Source: Pagrus major | Taxonomy: Eukaryota > Chordata > Actinopteri > Spariformes > Sparidae | DNA: 64,000 nt | Reading direction: 5' to 3' | NCBI RefSeq assembly: GCF_040436345.1 | Contig: NC_133230.1 | Location: 17,122,197-17,186,196 of the forward strand | Part shown: positions 1 through 10,783 of the stretch, piece by piece | Numbering within the stretch: position 1 is the stretch's first letter | Layout: each line of letters opens with the position of its first letter | Notes under the pieces: model-generated | Databases searched by the model: none | The model's input: only the letters and a program-made list of their open reading frames with translations | Told to the model about the DNA's origin: nothing | Program-made: the position numbers and the translations under genes

Positions 1-145
1 GCCATTTTGCGAACAGGTACTTGACCTTAGATTATGCACATTTACCATTACTTTTCTCGGTTGTTGTCATTTTTATTGCTTTCCAGATGTGTGCTCACAC
101 AAAGATGTCTTAATAAGTTAAATATTATGTGTTTCTTACTTACAG

Positions 146-3100
146 ACTGATGGAGAGGAATCTGATTACTCCTACGAGCTGTTCTCTGTGATTATCCATA
201 AGGGTGGCTGCTATGGGGGCCATTACCATGTTTATATCAGGGACATTGACCAGCTGGGCCAATGGGAGCCGCCGGTAAGAAAAATAAAACAGCAAAAGTG
301 GAAAAGAGCAAATGAAGGAATATTTTTTATTAAAAAAATAGCTGTCATTAGTTATACTTGCTTTTAAAATTGCTATTTCAAAGGCAGTTGAATGCGAATA
401 CTCTAATTGACTTGCATTACTAGCGGCAATATAAAAAGAAATGCCTCTTTGTCTCGTTGTTAGGAGGAGGAATGCAAACTCAAGACTCAGAAGAAAGGCA
501 AGGAAGAGGTCAAGAAGGAAGTGTGTGAGCCAAAACTACAAGAAGATGACCCTTTGTCTGTCCTCACTGCTATTATCGCCCAGGTATAGCTACTGCAAAT
601 CTAAGAGCTTTTGTTTAGTTCATGTATGTTTTTTTTCTTTGAGTCAGTGGTACAGTCATAGTTGACTGATGGTGTGATTTCCTGTCCACTAGGAGCCATC
701 AAAGAGCATCCTGTTGGACCAGCTGGGTCAGAAACTCCTGGATAAGATTGGTTCATCCTGGAGCAAAAAGTTCAGAAAACACTACGGTCCTATAGGAAAG
801 GTATTTAAGTTTACAATCTTTTTATGCTTTCTTTCAATCAGGGCTTATACCAGTTTATTTCATGTACCAATAATTGTCGTCTTGTTACTTATTCTGTTCT
901 GTTGTAGTTCTTGCAGTCCCACAGTGATGTTTTCATGTTGGTGTCCAATGGTACTCGAGTGGCATTGAAGGCAAACCCGCCAAGCCCTGTGACTGAGCCA
1001 CCAAGCCCTGTGACTGAGCCCCCAGGCCCAACAGAGCAGATCACTAACTCTGATCCTTCAACACCTTCAGACCCTGGAGCTGCTGAACAACAGCAGGAGC
1101 CTGAAAAAGAGGTATTGGAGCAGCAGCCACATTTTCGACGTCCAATATTAAATCGTTACGACTTTTGAAGGAAGAATTACACCTACTCAGTTGTTTTTCA
1201 TCTATGTTCCTGGTGGACATCTTTTTATTACTTTGATGCCTGTTTCTCACGGTGTTTCTTCCTGTCTGTCAGCAGGGTAGCCACTGGTTTGACCTTAACG
1301 ACTCCACAGTGACCTCCATCAGGGAGTCTGACATAGAGAAGCAGTTCCAGGGCAAAGAGAGTGCATACATGCTGTTCTACAGAAAAACACAGCTGCACAG
1401 GCCCAGTGAAGGTAATTGACTCCATGTGTTGCATTAGTATTGGAAAAGATGTGTCAGATCAGAAAAAGAAATGGAAAAGAGTTGATTAACAGAAGAGAAA
1501 GTAGGGTAATTTGATTGTCTTTGACTGTCTTTTATAATGTGTTTTGTGTTTCCTCTACATTTGCAGCCCTGAATAATGCCCAATATAAAGTTCCTCTTCA
1601 CCTCATCCACATGGCTCAGGAAGAGAACATCAAACTACAGCAAATGCGGTACAAAAACACACATTCATGTATCATACCACGCTTTTGGCTGTTTAGTAGA
1701 TTCTGACTGAAAAGTGTGACATTTCAGTGGAATCTGAAATCATAAATCAGTGAGGATCAACACAAAAAGGAAGACACTTGTATTAAAACTGGTTTGTTAC
1801 ATAAATTATTGATGTCAATCGTGTGTTTCTGTTACAGTGAGAAGTTCGAAGCCACAAATAACACTGTGGAGCTGCGACTTCACCTGGCAACCAATTACAG
1901 GCTAGAAAATGGAGCCCTGCAACCAATCAACAAGGAGCAGGACGGGAGCACCACTCTGAGTTTCGACCGTAGAAAGACCGTGGGAGATCTCCGATTAGCT
2001 ATTTATCAGGTAACTTAATTTCCAAAACGCTGTTGTGTATTAAAAATACAAAAACGAATGGTGGGAGTGAGCTGTTTTTGCATTTGTGTATAAAGATGCT
2101 GGACCAGTGGGAAGGGGACATGGCTCTGACTATGGCCAAGAGTCTTCCTGCGGGTCTACACCTCTACAATACTATTACAGGTGAGACTCTTGCATACAAA
2201 CTACTTTTGAAAGAGTAAAAGAAGTTTAACAAATGTTGTAACTCATTCTGGTTGTGGTACTCTTTGCAGATGACAGTGTCTCCCTGTACAGTACAGGCCT
2301 TCAGACAAACTCTGACCTGTTTGTGTGGAACGGCAGAGAGGTAAGGAAAGGCATAGTCCAACAAAGTAGGCCTCATGCAAAAAAGGCATCTGGACTTGAC
2401 TTGTATAGTAGGCTGGAACGTTTCAATTCAATCATATCACTCATACGTGCTACCTAAGAAGAATGAATTGTTTTATATGAGTGATTCTTGCATGGAACCC
2501 AGTATCTGACCAAAGATAACCAAACTTGACACGTTTTCCTCCTCAGGTGTGTGGTGCAACTGTCCTCATTGGAGCTGAATGGGAGCCAGTGCTGCTGACT
2601 GTAGTCCGCCCCCATTTGGGGGAAGATGGGATCCCGGAGGTGGAAGATGGGGTGGAGTGTGAGGAGGGAAGCGGAGGTTTTGAAAATGGAGGGCCAGGGC
2701 TTAAAAAGGAGGCGAGAGGTTTTGCAGGTGCTGCCACTCTTGGGGAGGTGAGGGAGGCTCTGGGGGAGCCTAAGGAGAGTCTGCTGTGCCAGGAGCATAA
2801 GGGAGGAAAGAGAGCAGAGCAGGCGGCAGGAGAGGGAGGAGGGGCAAGCGGATGGAGGCTGTTCCCTCCCGATGACATGCAGCGGACGCTAAAGGAGCTG
2901 TCACTGAAAGACGGAGATGCGCTGTTGGTGCTGGAGCCACAATCATTCGACAGCAGGTAAAATCCTTAGCAATGTATGTGATGTTGTTTTCCTCAAGTGT
3001 TTGTTTTACAACTGTCTTCTTATCTTTGCTCAGCATGTTCACTCTAAATGGAGACGTCGTCACTGTGACTACACCGTCTGACTGCCGCTGGCTCCAGGTG

Positions 3101-6100
3101 GAGTTTCAACCAAATGGAGGAGGAGAAGGAGAAGGGGACAAAGAAGAGGAGAGGAGGAAGATCAAGGTTCCAGCTACAGGAAGTATGGTCAGTATTTTTG
3201 TGCTGCAGTTGGTTTGTATCCTCTTTGTTCCTCCATGTTAGCACCACATTGTTGTCTCTAAAAAATCATTTAGTCATGTTTGATGTGCGTCTCTTACAGC
3301 TGCTGTGTGAGGTGAAACAGAGGGCCAAAGAAGAACTGCAGCTACAGGAGAACCCCCCAGGCAAGCTGCTCAGTGTTAAACTTAACTGTTTACAACTGCA
3401 GATGTTTTACAACTGTCACTAATCACAAATGAATATCAATGAATTGATTAGAAATAAGAGCTCGTATTAGAAGTCAGTTTGGATATGTCCTTAAATCAGC
3501 TGTTTTTATTCTCACTGACCAGGTGCACAGTACTGTCTGAGACAGGTGGACTGCACAGGGAAACTCCTTCCTCCAGGTACTGTTACATTTGTTACCTGGG
3601 GGTGATTTTAATGGTGGAGACAACTTAAAGGCTGGAAATCCCCCTCATTGTAACAAAATATCAAAATATGCATTCCTTTACACTCTTTACACTGCCCCCT
3701 CATAAAATGTTTAAAAGGTACTCCCCCTGCTTGTAATGTTTCTTCTCATCATCCATCTTTGAAGTTTTAAAGCATATTTACCAAGTGCGCTTGTGTTGTC
3801 TTACCTTGGTTTACCTGACAGTGTGTGAGGAGTTGAGTGTTCGCGATGCAGGGGTGCGACTCATGACCACACTGACTCTCTGTCCGGGAATTGCCCCCAA
3901 GGCATCACAGGTGTGTCTTTTTATTTGAAAGCTTCAATAAATCCTTTGTACTTGCAGCTGCACATGTGAAAGTTACAGAACCCTTAAGTAGCAGTGAAAC
4001 CTTTCACATCCTACGTTTTCAAGCAAATTGGAGTTACGAGCATTTTAAATGCCTGATTGATGTGGGTTTTTTTTCTTTGCGTTGCAGCTTTTCCTTCACT
4101 TCTCTGTGGGCACAGCGCCCTCTGCTGGCATGGAGATGGACATAATTGTGGAGAGTGCTTGTACTGTCAAAGAGGTGAGGAGAAAATGCTCATGCACGTA
4201 TTATGTGAAAACTTCAACACGTGCTTATGATAAATGTATGCATACTTTTAAAATTTGTATTTTCTTATTATTATTTGCAGTGTTTAAAGGCAATGCTGGA
4301 TGCTGTGGGACTTGATGGTAAAATAACTTTTTTCTGCTTTATTGTACTGTATGTAACTCATATGCACTGCAGACTCATCTTCTTGTCTCTGTTTTGGTAG
4401 GACTGAAATCAAACATTTTTTACTATAGTACATCAGTGCAGTACCTGGTTGTTAATGTCAGTTAAATATGCGTTTGCAGGCACCTGTTGGCACTTGAGGA
4501 GGCTTGATTGGTGTGAAGAGGTTGGAGAGGCAATTGTGGATGAGGTGAGTCGCTGACTGTCATACCTAAATCAACGGTGTTTGCAGACATCTTTTACTTT
4601 GTTTTGCTTCTTTTACCCACTTATCAGGTGTAGTTTTTCTATTTTTTTTTTTCATTATATTTAGTACCAGGCAAAAGTCTGGAGAGAATATTGTATGCTG
4701 TGATGTAAACTTTGAGTATCGTTTGAAATAATTTGACCAACAATCTCTATTTTCAGGATGCTTCTCTGTCAGAGCTGAAGATAAGCAATGGAGAGACATT
4801 AATCATCACAGAAGGACAGCTTCCTCCAAAGGTACTTAAATGTTTTGACTTTGGCTGGAGATTTATTGAATGTTGTGACTTTACCTCTCTCTTGAGCCTG
4901 GTTATCTGTTTTTCTCTGTCAGGGTTTTCTAAAGCTACCAGTGTGGCTGTATCTGGATCCCAGAAACAACTCCATGGAAACTGATTTTAACGGCCACACT
5001 GAGGAGCAAATGCTGGAGGTTGTGACAGCAGGTGAAACGCACAATCAGTCACCTCCAATGTATGCTGGAAACATGGCAGAGCTGAAAAGTGTAGGACAGG
5101 TGGAGATATCGGACGAGGCCACCTTGGAGGATTTTAAGACTCAGGTATGAGTATAATTTGTCCTTGTTGACACACTGCTTCTCTTTCGTTTCATGGAAGG
5201 CTTAATAATCAGGTCAGGCAAAGTGTGCATGTGATTTTGGTGGGTTTTTTTCTACCCAAGATGCTCCTCTCAATCTATTTTGTTTTCTGTTTCTGTGTCA
5301 GGTGATGACATTACCCTCCCTTCAGAATGTGTGTGTGCCAACCACTGCGTTCATGCGTGTGTGGCAACTTGAGGGACAAAGGCTGGCACGAATCCTCAGA
5401 GGACAACATCTCACACTCAGGTATGAACACTTTCAAAGTTGTAACTGATGCTCACAAGATTCTAGTTATTATTGATAATTTCAGTTTTGAGTCATTGCTT
5501 TTTTCCTCCTCATCAGGAAATTGAAGCTGACCAGTGCTACAGACCTCTGTGTGCAACAGCTACTAAAAGAGGAAGATCTAGGGTAAGGTTTGCAATGTCA
5601 CCATTTTTTTTTCACTTATACATAATGTGTGTGAGAAGGAAAGGGACCCTTCTGTTATTTCTCGGTTACATTATTTGTGTCTATCTGTTCCAAAGCCCTA
5701 AGGAGGTGTTGCTGAATGTTAAAATGGGAGTACCAGGGGAGAGGTGTTACTACCCTCCAGAGGAGCTGGTTTGGGATGCATCCCGAGACTCTTCTCCTCG
5801 CTCTCTACGCACTTGTCTGGCTTCACACTATGGCCTCTCCCCCGACTCTCTTCTGTTGGCCAAACACCAGCCAGAGAAACACACCTGGGAGGAAATCTCA
5901 AACTGGGTAAGATAAGCACAGAGTAATTTCTTGTTTTTTTTTAGTTTAGGCATCAGGGGAAATCTGTATGTATACTTGCACTCACTTGCTCAATAGAAAA
6001 GTTGGTAGAGTTGAAAGAGTTTGAGAAAGAACATTGGACGAAAATGTCGACTGCGTGAAACGTAGCAAGGACTGACAAAAGGAGCATGGATCTGATCATT

Positions 6101-6718
6101 CAGTTCATCATTTTATCAGGATTTTTATTACATAAGCAAAGAAATTATCCTAAAATCTCAATATTCTTGAATAATAGTGAATAGTGAATAATATGCTGTA
6201 TGTCTTTTTACTTTCAGAACCAGCAGGTTTCCAAAAAGAAAAAGAAGAAGAGGGCAGAATCACTACTGGGAGCACCGTTTCACCTCAAAGATGGAGACAC
6301 AATCGGCATCAAGGTCTTCATAAAACCCAGATTGTTTAAAAATTAGTCTGTTTCTGTTTTATTTGTTTCGAGAAACGCTGAATCTGTTCTTAATATTTTT
6401 TTCCAGAATCTTTTGATTGACAACAACAGGGTATTTGTCACCATGGAGGATCAGCAGGGCCAGCAGAGGCTCAGAGAGCAGGCAGAGCAACGCAGGAAAG
6501 GGTACGGCTTCAGATCTTTAACGGCATTGATCAGTACTGTAGCTTTAATACTACCACACTGTGTCAGTTGGGTCCTTTACTGAAACGTTGTACCCTTGCT
6601 TCTTTTTAGAGGGCAGGCTGCAGGCTCAGATGGTGTCGGACCACGCAAGAAGGCTGGAACGACCAAATCCAGGAAACCAGAGGTGGGGCTGTCAATCAAT
6701 GTTGGAGTATTCAGATAG
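146..6718 (+). CDS. usp40: Ubiquitin-specific protease 40, C-terminal part (5' end outside window)
   Basis: Deubiquitinating cysteine protease. The window starts inside an intron. I read 25 exons: 146-274, 464-583, 693-800, 908-1111, 1276-1411, 1567-1648, 1838-2009, 2096-2180, 2270-2340, 2547-2956, 3034-3187, 3300-3360, 3523-3576, 3822-3910, 4088-4174, 4281-4317, 4480-4544, 4757-4831, 4923-5144, 5302-5420, 5517-5582, 5696-5906, 6218-6313, 6407-6501 and 6610-6718 (TAG 6716-6718). They join in one frame of 1018 residues. The first exon encodes GGHYHVYIRD, the catalytic histidine box of USP enzymes, and the fifth encodes GSHWFDLNDSTVTSI, the end of the catalytic fold. The Cys and Asn boxes lie upstream of the window. 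The rest resembles the long USP40 tail, which I infer carries ubiquitin-like folds. Exon 908-1111 has a short PPSPVTE tandem; exon 2547-2956 encodes a Gly/Glu-rich linker. The 3360/3361 junction uses a GC donor. Identification is from overall resemblance to vertebrate USP40. Confidence 0.93.
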
Positions 6719-8388
6719 CACCCTGCTCCCGTGGGTGCATGGACAAATCATAACTACGCACAAACACAGATGCTACATTGCAGGACAATCCACTTGACGT
6801 CAGTCTTGTGCCATTTCTTTTTTTCTAACTGTGTTTCTCCACAAAACTTTCAAACCCGACTCAGTTCCCGCTGTAAAATAATTCCTTCTTCTCTTTTGTC
6901 TGATTTGTTGACAAGAGAAGGAATTTTATTTTGCCTTTTTGATTTGCTGTTTAGTACCACAATTAGTTATCTTGTTTCTTCTCTCTACAAGATTTCTAAA
7001 TTACAACCACCACACATGCCCTTTATGGAATTATATTCTTTGGGATATTTGAAGACAGCGACATTCAGGAAAACAGATTGTCTTGCTGCATTGATCGGTA
7101 GCTACTTTGTAAAAGTATCAGCCCTGAAAAAACACTTTCTACTTTGAGTGTTTATTTTTGTTTTGTTTTTTTTTTGCTGTTACAAGCTGAAGGTTATATA
7201 CTGACATATGTGCTGACTGGAGCGTCTATCTTATACAATTTTGTATAAAATGTAGCAATCAGGGTGAAAAAAAAAATACTGTCAGCCACCAGTTAATGGG
7301 TTTTATCTTCTGACATGCCAACAAGCCACTATGGCAGGAAATCAACCATCAAAGCTGATGCTCACAGGATAACTTGTTTTAAGTAATGCTGATTTGTATA
7401 AGAAACCTGTCACTGTGCATTGAGAACAAGCACGTTTTTTCTGGATCATGGGCTTGTTTTTAAGGTTGATAAGGGAGAGGAGAGATGGGCCTTAATATGG
7501 AGAAGCCTCAGTGCTGCTCTGTCCTCCCTACCTCGCTCTCTACCTCTCTCATTCTACCTCTGCTGCCCTCTCTGCCCCCCCCCCCCCAAGTTTTTGCCGT
7601 AATTAATAGTTTTGTTTTCTTAACCTCAAACTGTTCATGCCCCTGCTCTATATAAGTCAACTACAGTTTAAAAAGTATTTCAGTTTGATGCCTATGTTTA
7701 CTTGTAGTCATATTTTATAAACGGTTAAGCAACTTAATCGTCTTTTATTGGACATGATCCTCTTCTAGAGCTAATAATAAAGCAGACAGCCTTCACTTTC
7801 ACCTTTAATCCATAATTTCATGTTCAAAGAAATAATTCTTCTATAATCATGTGATGCCAGGTGAATTGGCTGCTGCAGATATATTCTGTAAAACAATACA
7901 TTCAAATCCTTTCTGGCACTAATCCTCCTTGATTATGTAAAATTTAAATTCCCTGAGTTGATACACGAGTTTTCATTGTGGAACATGTAATGTTTCATTT
8001 GCATGCACTATATGTGACTTCAGGGAAGAAAAGTAATATTCTTGTAGATAATTTATTCGAAAAGAAGTGACAAAATAATGTTTATACTGTATGAAATGTG
8101 ATCTGTTTTCTAGGCTGCTTGCCTGTTTTATTTCATGTATTATTCTGGCCTTGATCAGTGCCAAGTAGAAATTTATAGTTTTTTTTTTAAGCAATTGGAG
8201 GAACACTGCTTGACAGCATACTCAGCAATAGTGAAATTTAATTTTGTATAGTATGAAATCATTTACGAGTGTTATTGATTACATCTTTGGTGTTATTGAT
8301 AAAGAATGATCTGCTGTACTATGACAGTAGACATCTGTTTGTATTCGTGTCAGATTGTATCTGCAGGAAGTATTTTATCAACAATAAA
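6719..8388 (+). other. usp40: usp40 3' untranslated region with two candidate poly(A) signals
   Basis: About 1.67 kb of AT-rich sequence after the usp40 stop with no supportable exon. AATAAA occurs at 7776-7781 and again at 8383-8388. Either could end the transcript; the second is followed by AT-rich sequence and then a clear gap before the next gene. Open frames inside this stretch (for example 6731-7147) begin in the 3' UTR, resemble nothing I know and are probably chance. Confidence 0.6.
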
Positions 8389-8957
8389 GGTATACAGTAA
8401 TCAGACTGAAGCTGAATCATTTTAAACCTGCTCCTAGGCAGGTGTACCCACATTTTCTTTCCATGGAGGGTCAAAACTGAAAGTTAATGGTGGACCACGG
8501 GCCAAAAGCAAACTGTACTGTCTGTATTGTACAAGAATGCAAAATGGTATTACGATCCCAAGTTCCCTTAATTGATGGACTTGTTGTGCCCTGCATCTTA
8601 ATTTATTTATTTATTTATTTTTTTTCTGTTCCTGTTCTGGTGGGCCAAACCGAACCTCATTGCGGACCCCACTTTAGCCAGCCTTGCTCGGCAATGTTGG
8701 CTGATTTTTCCATCTTTGAACAGCTATAGTGCTGTGAAATTTGGGGCCTACTGTAAGAAAGTAATAGTTCACAAGAAAAGTTTGTATATGAAAAAAACAA
8801 TTAACTTTTTATCCTTTTTGTAATAAGATACGTAAATAAGATGAGAAAAAGTTCTTGTAGTACCTTAATTAACAGTAATTAATGACCGTTTTCATTGTTA
8901 TCACGGAAACAGTTACGGTTACAGTTGACATTCATTATTCATACAAAATATGCAACA
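8389..8957. other. Intergenic spacer between usp40 and the MITE-like element
   Basis: No gene seen. The stretch is AT-rich and contains a short ATTT tandem near 8600-8620. Short open frames here do not resemble known proteins. Confidence 0.5.
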
Positions 8958-9323
8958 TTAAAGGTGCACTATGTAGTTTTGGGGAAGACATTTTAATCAA
9001 AGAAAGATCTTTGTTGACTGATTTTTCTTACTTAATATTCAAAGTCTCTTCGTTTTCATGACATGAAAAAAAAGTAATTCATAAAATGAATAAACAAACT
9101 GACCTTAAAGGACAACACAATTTCATACTGTTTTACTTTGTTTATATGTGGTGGACCCTGCCACTTTTCTAGCCTTAAACAGTGTTCTTATTTTTCTCTG
9201 AGAACAGCTTGTTTATTCAGTTATGGAAAAAATACTACTATGTAATACTACTTGTTGTTTGTTTTAGTACCTCATTAATATTGAGTCTGAATTTCTTCTC
9301 CAAAACTGCATAGTGCTCTTTAA
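8958..9323. mobile_element. Short non-autonomous DNA transposon (MITE-like) with terminal inverted repeats
   Basis: The left end (8958-8988, TTAAAGGTGCACTATGTAGT and onward) and the reverse complement of the right end (9293-9323, TTAAAGAGCACTATGCAGTT and onward) match at roughly 27 of 31 positions. They enclose about 300 bp of AT-rich sequence without coding capacity. Both ends abut TTAA (8958-8961 and 9320-9323), the target-site duplication typical of piggyBac-type elements, although TTAA could instead be part of the inverted repeat. I have seen similar ends dispersed in fish genomes; that is recognition, not a search. Confidence 0.7.
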
Positions 9324-9341
9324 CAGCACACAGTGCTGTGA

Positions 9342-9420
9342 CCAATCACAGCCCAAGAAGCCTGGAGTGTCCAATCAGCTTTCACAGTGCAGCTCTAGTG
9401 TCCCTCTGTCACAGTATTAA
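9342..9420 (+). promoter_or_regulatory. fabp7: Candidate fabp7 proximal promoter: two CCAAT boxes and a TATA-like site
   Basis: CCAAT occurs at 9342-9346 and 9371-9375 (29 bp apart), each followed by CA. A TATA-like TATTAA lies at 9415-9420, about 90 bp before the fabp7 ATG, placing a plausible start of transcription near 9445-9450. The CCAAT boxes lie only 19 and 48 bp beyond the right end of the MITE-like element. The transcription start is inferred. Confidence 0.45.
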
Positions 9421-9509
9421 TGTGGCCGGCAGACACGCTGTGAGATTTACTGCAGGGAGAGCAGAGATTGTCTGACAGTTGCTCAGCTTGACAAATAACG
9501 TTTGCAAAA

Positions 9510-10554
9510 ATGGTTGATGCTTTCTGTGCTACATGGAAACTGGTGGACAGCCAGAACTTTGATGACTACATGAAGGCACTTGGTGAGCAAGTTTGATTTG
9601 TTTTTTTATTAATTTGTCTCCTTGAAATAAGAGTTAATTGTTCTCAGTGTGAGTAATGATGTCTGCTGTAGGCTGCATCTATTCTACAAGCGTGTTTCTG
9701 ATAAAGAAGTTGCTTATTTTTGCTCAAATATTTGTACTTTAAGCAAAGCATAATGTGTTTTCTTTTGATTTGTTTTTACAACAGGTGTTGGTTTTGCCAC
9801 TAGACAAGTAGGCAATGTCACCAAACCAACAGTAGCGATCAGCCAGGATGGAGACAAAGTGGTGGTGAAAACCATGAGCACCTTCAGGAACACCGAGATC
9901 TCCTCCAAGCTGGGAGAGGAGTTTGATGAGACTACACCTGATGATCGACACGTCAAAGTAAGCTGAGTAAAAGTCATTGCATAATTTTCACCGCGATGTG
10001 CGCTCTAGCTGGAGGTGGTTTAAAATTTAACTTGCTTGTTTGTGTTTGCAGTCTACTTTCACCTTGGAGGGAGACAAACTTGTGCAAGTGCAGAAGTGGG
10101 ATGGCAAGGAGACCAAATTTGTCAGAGAAATCAAGGATGGGAAGATGGTGATGGTGAGATCACATAACACACACAGCTTGATGGAGTATGATACAAACCC
10201 CTACAGCTGCAAGAGAAGATAAATCTTGTCATGCATGTCACTGTTCTTACATTTACAACTTGCAAAGTAGTTATGTAAAGCATTTTGAATTGCCTTGTTG
10301 TGCAAACGTGCCTAACAGATAAACTTGCCTCGCCTTGTTATTGCTATGGTGAAATAAATTATACGACTAGAATGATGTAAGGAAAACTTGCTTAACATTC
10401 AGTATGCATCATTTCTAGATTTTGCATTAAAAGCACGAATAAATATTGACCACCATCATGTAACACAGGCTGTCCTCTGCTTTGTCTCCTCTCTGCCTCA
10501 CAGACTTTGACTTATCAGGGAGTCCAGGCGGTCCGCACATACGAGAAAGCCTAA
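9510..10554 (+). CDS. fabp7: Brain-type fatty acid-binding protein
   Basis: Small cytosolic lipid chaperone that binds long-chain polyunsaturated fatty acids, typically in radial glia. Four exons: 9510-9582, 9785-9957, 10052-10153 and 10504-10554, joining to 399 nt (132 residues plus TAA). The number of exons, their sizes (73, 173, 102 and 51 nt) and the protein length match the classical FABP gene plan. The protein starts [20 protein letters not shown], contains [17 protein letters not shown] and ends VRTYEKA. These closely match FABP7 and fit it better than the heart (FABP3) or other paralogues. The C-terminal Arg-x-Tyr fatty-acid carboxylate pair is present (VRTYEKA). Teleosts often keep fabp7a and fabp7b; which copy this is cannot be decided from the window. 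Confidence 0.96.
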
Positions 10555-10777
10555 CTCTAACATCCACTTGAATGAGCAAATCATCCCTGCACTGCAAAAA
10601 AGGTGTCCCCTCCCCTTTTTATTTTAACAAAAATGTTTTTACAGCAGTGATTTGCACTTGATTTGTTGTTGTAACATGAGATAAATATTTTGGGAAATCT
10701 TTTTTGTAAGATCTTTTGTAAGAAATTTCCGACTGTGAAGGGCCTAAAATGTTTGATTCTGTGGAAAAAGGGAAAAA

Positions 10778-10783
10778 AATAAA
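10778..10783 (+). other. fabp7: Poly(A) signal of fabp7
   Basis: AATAAA about 225 nt after the stop, in an AT-rich 3' UTR. It is the best candidate for the transcript end. Confidence 0.6.

Noticed and set aside
6731-7147. Open frame of 138 codons after the usp40 stop
   Set aside because: It lies in the usp40 3' UTR, has hydrophobic but unfamiliar sequence and no splice signals; it looks like an AT-rich chance frame.
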